This document shows, one piece after another, positions 8,480 through 18,200 of a stretch of 64,000 bases of DNA; position 1 is the stretch's first letter, and each line of letters starts with the position of its first letter. The DNA is from a bacterium (GTDB lineage Bacteria > Hydrothermota > UBA3072 > JAPDKE01): contig JAPDKE010000036.1 in assembly GCA_029258725.1 (NCBI GenBank), forward strand, positions 1-64,000, in the 5' to 3' direction. The position numbers and the translations under genes are program-made. The notes beneath the pieces were generated by a model. The model saw only the letters and a list, made by a program, of their open reading frames with translations, did no database searches and was not told where the DNA came from.

Positions 8480-9477
8480 CTGCTACCTCCTGTTCTTTCA
8501 AGGAATTTGGCTGCAAGTTTCATGGTGTTTTCTACGTCTTTTTTATGAATCACAGAAACAGGTGAATGAATGTATCTTGCAGGAACGGATATAACGGCGC
8601 ATCTTACACCTTCACGGGAAAGATGTATCTTTCCTGCATCCGTCCCGCCAACCGTTGGTTTCTTTATCTGGTAGGGTATTCCGTTTTCTTCGGCTATGGA
8701 TATAAGGAGGTCCACAAGTTCTTTATCACATATGCATCTTTTATCAAGCCTTGTTATCACGGGTCCCTTCCCCGGTGCAGGAAACCTTCCAAGGTCCTTC
8801 TCCTGGGGAAAGTCTCCCGCAGCCGTTGCCTCAAGTATGAGACCTATCTTCACCGGGAGTTTGTTCCCAACCACTGACGCTCCTCTCAATCCAACCTCTT
8901 CCTGGACGGTAAATACAAAGGCGATGGGGAAGGGGAAGTTCTTTTTTGCAAGTTCCAGGGTTATGTAACATCCTATTCTGTCGTCAAATGCCTTACCGAT
9001 AAGATATTCTCCGTTTTCCGTGTATTCTGTATCAAATACCGCATAGTCTCCGGGTGATATCTCCTTCTGTGCCTCATCCTTTTTAGTAAATCCACAGTCC
9101 ATGTACAGATTTTCCCACTGGGGGAGTGCCTTTTCCTCCTCGGGTTTTAAAAGATGAACTGCCTTTGAACCTATAACTCCCGGGATTTTATTCCTCCCGA
9201 CCTTTACCCTTTTTCCTAAAACAGTTCTTATGTCAATTCCACCAACGGGCAGAAATTTCAGGGTTCCATCCTCGTTTATCTCAACCACCATGAACCCAAC
9301 CTCATCCATGTGTGCACACACAAGAATCTCAGGATTTTCTCCTTTTATTGCGTAAAGGTTTCCCATTGCATCAACTTCTATTTTATCAACATAAGGCTCA
9401 ATCTCTTTTTTTATGAGTTCCCTCACTTCATTTTCGTTCCCTGATGGACCGAATGCATTTACGAGTTTGTCAAGCAT
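8476..9477 (-). CDS. M42-family metallo-aminopeptidase, copy 2
   Basis: 333 residues. Same fold as copy 1: His56 (CAHMDEVG), Asp165 (AFDDRIG), Glu183/Glu184 (VQEEVGLRGA) and His304 (RYIHSP). The metal ligand after the QEE motif is Glu (LILEATAAGD) where copies 1 and 3 have Asp (VDVTGTGD, MDVTHAKT), so its specificity or metal preference may differ. It starts 8 nt inside the nadE 3' end. Confidence 0.92.
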   Translation of the reverse strand: MLDKLVNAFGPSGNENEVRELIKKEIEPYVDKIEVDAMGNLYAIKGENPEILVCAHMDEVGFMVVEINEDGTLKFLPVGGIDIRTVLGKRVKVGRNKIPGVIGSKAVHLLKPEEEKALPQWENLYMDCGFTKKDEAQKEISPGDYAVFDTEYTENGEYLIGKAFDDRIGCYITLELAKKNFPFPIAFVFTVQEEVGLRGASVVGNKLPVKIGLILEATAAGDFPQEKDLGRFPAPGKGPVITRLDKRCICDKELVDLLISIAEENGIPYQIKKPTVGGTDAGKIHLSREGVRCAVISVPARYIHSPVSVIHKKDVENTMKLAAKFLERTGGSR

Positions 9478-10369
9478 TTATGACCTCCTTTCTCTGCAGG
9501 GAAAGGGGGAGGTGTCTTCTCATGTGATATGAATTCTCCATCATCTTTTTTACCTCTTTTACCTTTCTTAAGGATATGTTTTCCCTTTTTGCTATCTCCT
9601 TTTCTGAAAGTCCGAGTTCAAATCCCGTAAGGATTTTATCTATGGTCTCATACTTCATTCCCATTGCGAGTTCATCGGTTATTCCTGGAATGAGGTCAGG
9701 GGAAGGGGGTTTTGAAAGGATGGGGGAGGGAACACCCAGGTATTTTGCAAGTTCAAAAACCTCTGTTTTGTAAAGGCATGCTATGGGAGCAATGTCGGTT
9801 GCACTGTCACCGTATTTCACAAAAAACCCGGTGAGTTCTTCCGTCCGGTTGGTTGTTCCAAGGACTGCGTAGTTGAGTTTCTCGGCATAGAAATAAAGAA
9901 TAACCATCCTCAATCTGTGCTTTATCCGGTAGTATGCGGTTGGACCTCTCAGGAGTTTTTCCTTAACACCGAGCAGTCCACGTGAGAAGGGCTTTAAGAA
10001 AGGAGGAAGGATTGAGTAACTTATCTTTATTACCTTTTCCGCATTTTTTCTTTTCCTGTGCAGAACATCCGGAACCAGGGAATACGCACCGATGGTTTCA
10101 AGAAGGGGAGAGAGGTTGAATGTTTCCGTTTTTATTCCAAACGTTTCTGCAACCAGTTTTGCATGTTCCACAGACTCCGGTGATGAATCCCTTTCCGGGA
10201 GGATGAGCCCGAGAACCCTTTTCCCGAGCGCCTTTTTCGCAAGGGATGCAACCACTGCGGAGTCAACCCCTCCACTTATCCCCAGGACTGCACCATCCCT
10301 CTCAAGTTCTTTCACCTTTTCCTTTATGAATTCCACCGCTATCGGGACAAACCTTTCAGGATTAAACAA
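9470..10369 (-). CDS. nadE: NAD+ synthetase, ammonia-dependent type
   Basis: 299 residues. Converts deamido-NAD to NAD+ using ATP and ammonia. The PP-loop is SGGVDS at residues 32-37. GTTNRTEELTGFFVKYGDSATDIAPIACLYKTEVFEL is the typical substrate-binding block (split here only by reading). There is no N-terminal glutaminase domain, so free ammonia is the expected donor. The C-terminal ~50 residues contain a helix-turn-helix-like stretch (EKEIAKRENISLRKVKE). TTG start at 10369, preceded by GGAGGTGA inside the upstream M42 gene. Its place between M42 genes could couple amino-acid catabolism to NAD supply (inference). Confidence 0.93.
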   Translation of the reverse strand: MFNPERFVPIAVEFIKEKVKELERDGAVLGISGGVDSAVVASLAKKALGKRVLGLILPERDSSPESVEHAKLVAETFGIKTETFNLSPLLETIGAYSLVPDVLHRKRKNAEKVIKISYSILPPFLKPFSRGLLGVKEKLLRGPTAYYRIKHRLRMVILYFYAEKLNYAVLGTTNRTEELTGFFVKYGDSATDIAPIACLYKTEVFELAKYLGVPSPILSKPPSPDLIPGITDELAMGMKYETIDKILTGFELGLSEKEIAKRENISLRKVKEVKKMMENSYHMRRHLPLSLQRKEVINA

Positions 10370-11366
10370 TCTTCACCTCCTCGAGGCTTTCTATAAATCT
10401 CACAAGCAATCTTTTTGCTCTTTCCATGTCCTTTATATCAATCACCTCAACCGGTGTATGCATGTATTTGAGAGGGAGAGAAACGAGTCCTGTAGGAACG
10501 CCTTCTCTTGATATCTGTATAGACCACGCATCTGTTCCGGATGGTCCCGGGATGGGTTCAGTCTGGTATGGAATTTCCTCCTTCTCCGCAGTTTCTTTGA
10601 GTTTCTGAACCATGAATGGATGGAAGTTCGGCCCAACCCCTATCACGGGTCCTTTTCCGGGGGCAAAGGTTAAAAATGGAGCATCCTGTGTTTTTGCATG
10701 GGTCACATCCATTGCAACTGCGCATGTTGGGGTTATGGAGTATGTGCCTGTAACGGCACCAAGCCCTGTTTCCTCTTCCTGGACGGTGAATACACCGTAA
10801 ACGTCAAAGGGATGGGTTTTGAGGGATTTTAAAATTTCAATAAGAACAGTGCAGGATGCCCTGTTGTCAAGAGCCTTTCCTGCGATTTTTCCGCCCTTCA
10901 ATTCCACGGGCTTTCTCTTTATGCTCACCACATCACCGGGTCTTATCCAGTGTTCAACTTCTTCCTCCGGCATGCAAGGGTCAATAAAGAGGTCCTCGCT
11001 TTTATATGGTTCCCTCTTTTTCCCGGTAAGATGGGGAGGTATCGCCCCCACGACCCCATGGATTTTCTTTTTCCCGTGTATTATCACCTCCTGCCCCGGA
11101 AGAACTCTCAGGTCAAATCCGGTATGTGTGAACCGCAAGAAGCCTTTTTCTATCTTCGTTACCATCAATCCTATCTCATCCATGTGGGTGGCAATCATTA
11201 TGCTTCCCTTACCCTCTCCCTTTTTAAGACCTATAAGATTTCCAGCCCTATCCACCCTCACCTCATCCACCACCCCTTCGAGTTTCTCTTTGATTTTTTC
11301 CCTTACCTCATCCTCGTATCCTGAGACACCCGGGATTTCTGAAAGTTCCAGGAGCAATTCCTTCAT
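10362..11366 (-). CDS. M42-family metallo-aminopeptidase, copy 3
   Basis: 334 residues. Catalytic set: His61 (ATHMDEIG), Asp167 (ALDNRAS), Glu197/Glu198 (VQEEETGLGA), Asp220 (AMDVTHA) and His313 (YMHTPVEV). It is the most divergent of the three (ALDNRAS instead of ALDDRVG). First M42 gene of the operon, joined to parB by an ATGA overlap. Confidence 0.92.
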   Translation of the reverse strand: MKELLLELSEIPGVSGYEDEVREKIKEKLEGVVDEVRVDRAGNLIGLKKGEGKGSIMIATHMDEIGLMVTKIEKGFLRFTHTGFDLRVLPGQEVIIHGKKKIHGVVGAIPPHLTGKKREPYKSEDLFIDPCMPEEEVEHWIRPGDVVSIKRKPVELKGGKIAGKALDNRASCTVLIEILKSLKTHPFDVYGVFTVQEEETGLGAVTGTYSITPTCAVAMDVTHAKTQDAPFLTFAPGKGPVIGVGPNFHPFMVQKLKETAEKEEIPYQTEPIPGPSGTDAWSIQISREGVPTGLVSLPLKYMHTPVEVIDIKDMERAKRLLVRFIESLEEVKIV

Positions 11367-12151
11367 CTTTCCTCTCCTTTTATGAGTTCAAGCAACCGGT
11401 CAAGTTCATCCAGTGAATAAAATTCTATCTCTATCTTTCCCTTTTTTCTTCCCTTTACAATCCTCACCTTTGTTCCTAAGTATGAGGAAAGTTCGTCTTC
11501 AAGAGCCTTTATATGAGGGTCGCGGGCTTTTGCCTTCCTTTCAACCTCCCTTACGGTCTTTTTCCCTGTGAGTATTTCCTGAAGGACCTTCTTTCTTTTC
11601 TCTTCGCTTTTTATCCCCAGAAGAGCCCTTGCGTGCCCTTCGGTTATTTTCCCTTCCATCAGTGCCTTTTTTGCCTCCTCGGGAAGAGAGAGAAGGCGAA
11701 GTTTGTTGGCAATGGTGGAACGGTCCTTTCCAACCCTCTGTGCTATTTCCTCCTGGGTCAGTCCGAATTCCTGAATGAGTTTTTTATAGGCAAGTGCCTC
11801 CTCTATGGGATTGAGGTCCTCACGCTGGACATTCTCAATAATTGCAAGTTCCAGAACCTCTCTGTCCGAAAGTTCCCTTATAACCGCCGGGATTTTTTCA
11901 AGTCCAGCAAGTTTTGCAGCCTCAAATCTCCTGTGTCCGTAAACCAGTTCGTATCCTTCCTTTGATTTTCTCAGAAGAACGGGCTGGAGGATTCCCTTCT
12001 CTTTGATGGACCGAACAAGTTCATCCAGGTTCTTTATTTCCCTTCTTGGCTGAAGAGAAGAATGGTGGATTTCGGAGATGGGGATTTCCCTTATCTCCTC
12101 TCCGGAGGGGAGGAGTGCTTCAAGACCTCTTCCGAGAGCCTTTCTTGCCAT
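11363..12151 (-). CDS. parB: Chromosome partitioning protein ParB (CTPase/parS-binding)
   Basis: 262 residues. N-terminal ALGRGLEALL motif, the LQPRREIKNLDELVRSIKEKGILQP block, the GHRRFEAAKLAG nucleotide-binding motif, ENVQREDLNPIEEA, and the helix-turn-helix GLTQEEIAQRVGKDRSTIANKLRLL. The C-terminal part is a dimerisation tail. It overlaps parA by 32 nt and acts with it in origin segregation. No parS site was found in the window (see rejected). Confidence 0.95.
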   Translation of the reverse strand: MARKALGRGLEALLPSGEEIREIPISEIHHSSLQPRREIKNLDELVRSIKEKGILQPVLLRKSKEGYELVYGHRRFEAAKLAGLEKIPAVIRELSDREVLELAIIENVQREDLNPIEEALAYKKLIQEFGLTQEEIAQRVGKDRSTIANKLRLLSLPEEAKKALMEGKITEGHARALLGIKSEEKRKKVLQEILTGKKTVREVERKAKARDPHIKALEDELSSYLGTKVRIVKGRKKGKIEIEFYSLDELDRLLELIKGEER

Positions 12152-12902
12152 TTCTTAGAAGGACCTCCTTTGCAAGGTTTGTGTATTCTATGGCACCACG
12201 TGAAAGGGGGTCGTAGAGAATTATTGGCTTTCCAAAACTTGGTGCCTCCGCAAGTTTTACATTTCTTGGAATGATGGTGTTGTAAACTTTATCACCAAAA
12301 TACTTTCTCACCTCCTCTATTACCTGTTTTGCAAGGTTGAGCCTTGGGTCATACATGGTTACAAGAACCCCCTCAATGGTTAAATGGGGATTGAGTGAGC
12401 GCTGAACCATTCTTATTGTGTTGAGTAATTTTCCAAGACCTTCAAGAGCATAAAATTCACTCTGGATTGGTATGAGAACGGAGTCTGCTGCAATAAGACC
12501 ATTCAGGGTCAGAAGGCCAAGGGATGGAGGGCAGTCAATGAATATGAATTCAAAGTTCCTCTTTAATGGAGCAAGTATTCTTTTAAGTCTCATTTCCCTG
12601 TCTTTTTCATCAACAAGTTCAACCTCTGCTCCCACAAGGGAAAGTTCGGATGGAAGGAGTGCAAGTTTTTCAACTGCAGTTTTTCTTATTGCCTGTTTTA
12701 TGTCCGTTCCCTTTATGAGAACATCATAGGTTGAGGGATATACGCGTGTGAATCCAAGACCGCTTGTTGCATTCGCCTGCGGGTCAATATCCACCAGGAG
12801 GACCTTGTATCCCTCCTTTGCTATGCATGCAGAAAGATTAATAGCGGTGGTGGTTTTCCCAACTCCGCCCTTCTGGTTCGCTATCGTTATTATCTTTCCC
12901 AT
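12120..12902 (-). CDS. parA: Chromosome partitioning ATPase ParA/Soj
   Basis: 260 residues from ATG 12902 (MGKIITIANQKGGVGKTTT), which puts the deviant Walker A (KGGVGKTT) at residues 11-18. DIDPQANATSGLG and FIDCPPSLGLLT are the other family motifs. A longer TTG-started frame exists upstream, but that TTG is the first part of the TTGACA -35 box, so it is not transcribed. The start codon lies 7 nt past the -10 box with no Shine-Dalgarno site, so translation is probably leaderless. First gene of the long operon running to 3632. Confidence 0.95.
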   Translation of the reverse strand: MGKIITIANQKGGVGKTTTAINLSACIAKEGYKVLLVDIDPQANATSGLGFTRVYPSTYDVLIKGTDIKQAIRKTAVEKLALLPSELSLVGAEVELVDEKDREMRLKRILAPLKRNFEFIFIDCPPSLGLLTLNGLIAADSVLIPIQSEFYALEGLGKLLNTIRMVQRSLNPHLTIEGVLVTMYDPRLNLAKQVIEEVRKYFGDKVYNTIIPRNVKLAEAPSFGKPIILYDPLSRGAIEYTNLAKEVLLRNGKKGSRKRS

Positions 12903-12909
12903 TGAGGAG

Positions 12910-12938
12910 AAATTAACAGAAAAGAGCGGGAATGTCAA
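12910..12938 (-). promoter_or_regulatory. parA operon promoter
   Basis: TTGACA (12938-12933), 17-nt spacer, TAATTT (12915-12910). The TGA stop of pbpC lies within the -35 hexamer. The predicted transcript start coincides with ATG 12902. Confidence 0.7.
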
Positions 12939-15229
12939 GGTAACTCTTTAAGGACATGGATTACAGCAGATGCAGAGTTTCCCTCGGTATCCTGGGCGAG
13001 AATTTTTAGTTTCCCTTCCGGGGGTGGTATGTACATTATTTTCCCTGAAGGTGTGGAACCCATGTATCTTCCATTCACAAACCAGTATATCTTTCCTTCC
13101 CGGGAAGAAGTTACAGCAAGGAGGGGAATATCCTCAGCCCCTGCGATTCCATGGGGTATAAAGTATGTTGTGCCGTCTGCAGGAAGCAATATCTGTATTT
13201 TGCTTTCCTTAGACGCAAGTTTGCAATCAGGCGGAAAGGGAGGAATGGCATCCTCTGCCTTGAGGACTTTTTTAACGGATGGTGGATAAACCACGCATAT
13301 CTTCTCAACAAGTTCACCTTTTTTATATTTTTTCCATGGGCATGCACGATATCCAGTTTTTTTCTCCACAAGTATTTTTTTGTGGAATGGGCATCTTAAA
13401 GGAGGATGGGCGTTTTTAAGAACAGCAACTTTTTTCTTTGAAGGGCATGCATCTTGAGGGCGATATCCGGAAAATGCACATACCCATATTGAATCTATCT
13501 CCTCCAGGGCTATTTCTTCCCATTCAAAAGGTTTGTCTTCGGGAGGTTCTATTGCCCTCAGGATGTCAAACATGACAGGAGCGGCAAGAATGGCTCCCAC
13601 TATTTCCTCACCCCCTCTTCCATCAAAATTTCCACACCACACTCCCACCGTATAGTGCTTCCCGAATCCTATACTCCACGCATCCCTTCTTCCCCATGAG
13701 GTTCCGGTCTTCCAGTATATCTTTGATTTTGGAAATATGAATCCTGAAAGGGAGGGAGCATCCGGACGATTTCTCCTGGAAAGAGCCTGCAAGGTAAGAA
13801 GCACAGCCCCTGGATTTAGAAGGGGGAATTCTTCAGGAGTTTCCTCTTCTCTTATTATCCATGGTCCATGAAGACCTCCTCTTGCCAGGGTTACATAAAA
13901 GTTGGTGAGGTCTATGAGTTTCACATCCATCCCCCCGGTTATTATGGGAAGTCCATACTCACTGTAAGGAAGAGGTCCCTTTATTCCTGCTTTTTTTAAA
14001 AGACCCACAAATTTTTCATACCCTGTTCTTTCAAGCAGGAGAACAAAAGGAAGATTTAGAGAAAGGCACAGGGCTTCTTCAGCAGTTACAAGCCCTCTCC
14101 ATTGTCTGGAATAGTTGTGAGGGGCAAAATCTCCAAAAACATGAGGAGCATCCTCTATAAGCATCTGGGGATGTATTACTCCTTCCTGAATTGCGAGTGC
14201 GTAGAGAAAGGGTTTGAGGGCAGAACCCGGAGAGCGGTATGCCTCAAAACCTCTCACCTGTCCCTGAATGGATTCATCCCAGTAATCAAAAGAACCTATA
14301 AGGACCCGCACCTTCCTTGTCTTATTCTCTATCACAACCGCACTTATATTTGAGGCTCCGTGGGAATTCACATATCCCCGGTAGGAGGTGATTATATTTT
14401 CAACCTTTTTCTGTAATTCAAACTCTATGGTGCTGTGAATTTCTTTTTCTTCTGGATAAAGAAGATGGAGAAAATCTGCGGCATGTGGTGCATAACAGGG
14501 GAGAGGGGAAGGTGTATATGGAACCGGTTCTTTTAGCGCCCGGAGGTATTCTTCCTCTGAGATCACTCCATATCTCTTCATCCTTTCAAGAACACGATTT
14601 CTTCCCTTTCTCTTCTCTTCCGGTGTGGAAGGTGCCTGAGGGAGGGAGACCAGGAAGGCAACTTCCTGGGGAGTGAGGTTTTTCGGGAGTTTGTGAAGAT
14701 ATGCAAGGGAGGCAGCCCCCACCCCTTCATAGTTACGGCTGTAAGGTGCAAGATTAAGATAAAGCTCAAGTATTTTCTTTTTACCCAGTTTAATTTCAAA
14801 CTGAATTGCACGAAACGCCTCTATTATCTTGGAGCGCAGGGTTCTGGGTTTTGGTTCAAGAATTCGTGCAAGTTGCATGGAGAGTGTGGATGCCCCAGAT
14901 ACAATTTTCCGTGCTTTTATATTCTGGAACAGAGCCCTTATTATTGACAGTGGATTTACTCCGGGGTGATACCAGAAGTACCTATCCTCATAAAGGATTG
15001 TGGTTTTTACAAGGAGGCTGTCTATTTTTTCAAGGGGGAGATAAATCCTCCATTTTTCATCCCGGGTTAAATAAACCCTCATTATCTTTCCATCGGAAAA
15101 CAGTATCACAGTGGAAAAATCCTTTTCCAGGGATGAAGGAAGAGGATAGAGGTAGGCAAAAGTGAGAAGTCCTCCGGATATCCAGAAGAACCAGCCCCTT
15201 TTACTTCGTGATTTTAAACCTTCCAGCAT
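12935..15229 (-). CDS. pbpC: Penicillin-binding protein 1C (bifunctional)
   Basis: 764 residues from ATG 15229, overlapping the A2M gene by 29 nt; a longer start at 15271 is possible. A membrane anchor is near residues 12-28. The GT51 glycosyltransferase domain carries EDRYFWYHPGVNPLSIIRA and GASTLSMQLAR. The transpeptidase domain has SPGSALKPF (Ser-x-x-Lys), SLN and KTGTSWGRRDAW. A C-terminal BiPBP_C-type beta domain follows, together with a Cys-containing stretch (CAFSGYRPQDACPSKK and CPFHKK). The family polymerises and crosslinks peptidoglycan in the periplasm. Pairing with an alpha-2-macroglobulin gene is the well-known YfhM/PbpC arrangement. Confidence 0.94.
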   Translation of the reverse strand: MLEGLKSRSKRGWFFWISGGLLTFAYLYPLPSSLEKDFSTVILFSDGKIMRVYLTRDEKWRIYLPLEKIDSLLVKTTILYEDRYFWYHPGVNPLSIIRALFQNIKARKIVSGASTLSMQLARILEPKPRTLRSKIIEAFRAIQFEIKLGKKKILELYLNLAPYSRNYEGVGAASLAYLHKLPKNLTPQEVAFLVSLPQAPSTPEEKRKGRNRVLERMKRYGVISEEEYLRALKEPVPYTPSPLPCYAPHAADFLHLLYPEEKEIHSTIEFELQKKVENIITSYRGYVNSHGASNISAVVIENKTRKVRVLIGSFDYWDESIQGQVRGFEAYRSPGSALKPFLYALAIQEGVIHPQMLIEDAPHVFGDFAPHNYSRQWRGLVTAEEALCLSLNLPFVLLLERTGYEKFVGLLKKAGIKGPLPYSEYGLPIITGGMDVKLIDLTNFYVTLARGGLHGPWIIREEETPEEFPLLNPGAVLLTLQALSRRNRPDAPSLSGFIFPKSKIYWKTGTSWGRRDAWSIGFGKHYTVGVWCGNFDGRGGEEIVGAILAAPVMFDILRAIEPPEDKPFEWEEIALEEIDSIWVCAFSGYRPQDACPSKKKVAVLKNAHPPLRCPFHKKILVEKKTGYRACPWKKYKKGELVEKICVVYPPSVKKVLKAEDAIPPFPPDCKLASKESKIQILLPADGTTYFIPHGIAGAEDIPLLAVTSSREGKIYWFVNGRYMGSTPSGKIMYIPPPEGKLKILAQDTEGNSASAVIHVLKELP

Positions 15230-18200
15230 CTGAAGAACCGTATATGGTTGGTTCATACATCGCAATCCCATGAACCGGGGGCCTGAAGAATCTGCCCGGG
15301 GTTACTGCCCTTACCAGGAAGTAATAGTAATGTTTATGGAATATCCTTCCAAAAAGTATGAGTTTCTCATCCTTTATATCCACATAATCTGGTGTCCAGG
15401 TTTTTTTGACCCATCCTGGTAAATCTTCCGGTCTGAGCCTTGGATTTTCTATTTCCAGTCCTGCGGGGATTGGAACCTCAATAGCGACATTATCCAGATT
15501 TCTGCTCGGTTCTATGAAAACTTTCACAACCCCCATCTCCCCAAGTTTTAGACTGTCCACAGGTTTTCCCTGGAGGTTGTAGAAAAATACATCCACAGCA
15601 ATACCCTCGACTTTTCTTTCAAACAGTTTTGTTTTTTTGGAAAATCCCGTCTGCTCAACCCATACAAAGGCGTCTTTCCCTCTCCAGCTCAGTTTTACGG
15701 GCAGTTTTTCCGGAGCATTTTTCAAATGCCAGAAGAAGGCGAGGTCTTTTTTCCGGGGAGAATACCTTTTTCTTCCCATTGTGATTACGGCAGGGGTTAT
15801 CGGACTTGATGGATGGGTTTCCATGTATACTCCAAGTGCAGTGAGAGACCATGCGAGTTCCTGGGTTGAATACCAGTAACTTGATTTTTTAAGGGCATCC
15901 ACAATCCTATGCGCAAGGGAATCACAGATGCGGTCTTCCGGGATGATATGGCAGGAATGATAGAGTCTCAGCGCAAGGTTTTTGAGAGGAGAATAGAAGT
16001 CTCTGCTGTATCTTCTTCCTGAATATAGGCGCTTTTTCAGTGCTTTCCTCAGCACTTTTTCCGCATCTTCGTGCTTTCCTATTTCTTCCAGTGCTCCTGC
16101 TATCCACAATAGACTTACATCCTCCATTTCTTCCTTTTCTGCGGATGTCAGAAGCCTGTCCACAAGTTCACGGTCTTTTTGCAATATTCCACCCCGTGCA
16201 AGCACATAGTAGGAAAAGGTGTATTTTTCCAGAAGGGTTTTTATGTAGTTTACTGCCGATTTTATCACTCCATCCGAAACTGCAAAACCAGCCGACTTTG
16301 CCTCCATCAGAACGAACGTAACATATATGGATGTCCATTCTGCAGGATACAAATTTCCAGGCCAGAAACCAAAGCCTCCGGATGGGGTCTGAAGGGAAAT
16401 AAGTTTGTAGATTCCGGAGTAAACCATGTCACTGTATTTTGCCTCATCGATCTCCGGGTCAATGTAGGGAATTAGAGGGCGGAGTCGGAGTAAAAGAAGG
16501 GTTGAGGTGGATAGTTGTTCCGCACACCCGTAGGGGTATCTTATCGCATATTTAAGATGCCCGAGCCCTATTCCTGCGGGAGTGGAGGAAAGTATGATGG
16601 TTGTGCGATGGGAGTAAGCATACCAGTCTGCAAAGAGGGAGGAGAGGTCCTTTCCCTTTCCATTCCTCAAATGGAAGAAAGTGCCCTCTGTTATGTAAGG
16701 AACACTGGGATAAATGGGAATTATGAAGGTATCAAGGTATGTTTCTGAACCACTTCTTACATTCAATATTATATTTGCCGGGCCTATGTCGTTTTCAGCG
16801 GTTGCTTCAATCCATATGGTTTTCTTCTCCTCCGGAGCAAGAGAAAGGGAAGAGGGTATTTTTGAGAGTCTTATTCCCTCTGCTTTTATGGAAATCCGGG
16901 CTTTTTTCCTGGAGGAGGTGGTATTTAAGAGAGTGATGGGGAATGAGAATCTGTCTTTTGAATAAAGAAATCTTGGAAGGGTTGGCATTACAACAACATC
17001 CGAAGTAACTATCACATCCTTTTCTGCAGACCCCATTCTTTTTATTCCTGCTCCGGATACCATTATTCTTAACTTTCCATTATAGGGAGGAAGTTTTACC
17101 CGATACACCACCTCTTTATCCTCACTCTTTAAAATTCCACTCCAGTAAGAGACAATCCGCGTAAATCTTGCCTCCATCCTTTCTTCTTCAGGTGGTGCAT
17201 ATCCACCCCCTTCAAGGGTCTTTCTTATTATCCAGCCAAAACTTTCAGCAAAGGAGAGTAAAAGACGACGCACACGGAGAATTCCCTCATAAACATCAGG
17301 GGTCTTGAAACCGGTAATATGGAGAATTCCCTCGTCCACCACAGCAATTGTGGCATTGTATTCTTCGTTTCCCCTCACCCTTATGGTGATCTCATCTCCA
17401 GGTCTTGCACGGTCCGGAGCCTCTATGGTAAGTTGAAGTCTGGAGGCGGATGGTCTTATTTTCAGTCTTTCTATTCCATAAGACCTGGCAATAAGATAGT
17501 TCTCTCCGGACCTTATAAGCATGGCAGTAACATAGACATTGGGAGCACCTCTCGGAACCCGGAACTTCCAGGTTGCTTTCTCTCCCCTTGCCTCTCTCCA
17601 TTCCTGGATGTATACAGTATCAAGTTCAACGGTCCAGAGTATCTTTCCCTCAAAGGGTAAAAGGACCTCCGCTTCCACCTCATCGCCAGGTTCTGCAGGA
17701 TTCCTGGAAAGGACCACAGGAAGAACCTCAGGTGATGGTATTTTTTCCCTTCTGTACTCCCACCACCATCCGCTTCTCATGCGTGTCCTTGCATTGGTTT
17801 TTTCATCCCATACCTCTATAACAAGACACCACCAGTAGTTTATCCCTCTCTTGTCAAAACTGAAGGTGAACTTTCCGTCTTTAACAGCAACTTTCTGGAG
17901 AGGAGTAACCGGAACATCCTCCCAGTGCGACTCCCAGCCATACCTTCCTGAATAGGAGTATGTGTATCTGTAAACTCTTTTATACATACGGGTGCACAGG
18001 GTGAGTTCCCCGGTGTAAAGGGAACCATCCGGATTCAAGACCACACCCTCTATTACAATTCTGTCACTTTCTTCCTTTTTCTTTTTGAGCCCGATGTAAA
18101 AGGGTTTGATGTGGATTATCTTTTCTATTCTTTTTTTGGTAACCCTCCCACTTCCTCCTTCTGTTACATCCACATAAAGGGTAAGGCGAACCGGTTCCTG

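Noticed and set aside
9605-9630. TTCAAATCC resembling a tRNA T-loop
   Set aside because: Lies within nadE coding sequence, and no acceptor or anticodon stem can be formed.
12190-12212. CACGTGAAA resembling half of a parS site
   Set aside because: Only about 10 of 16 positions fit the consensus, the left half does not match, and it encodes the conserved SRGAIEY part of ParA.
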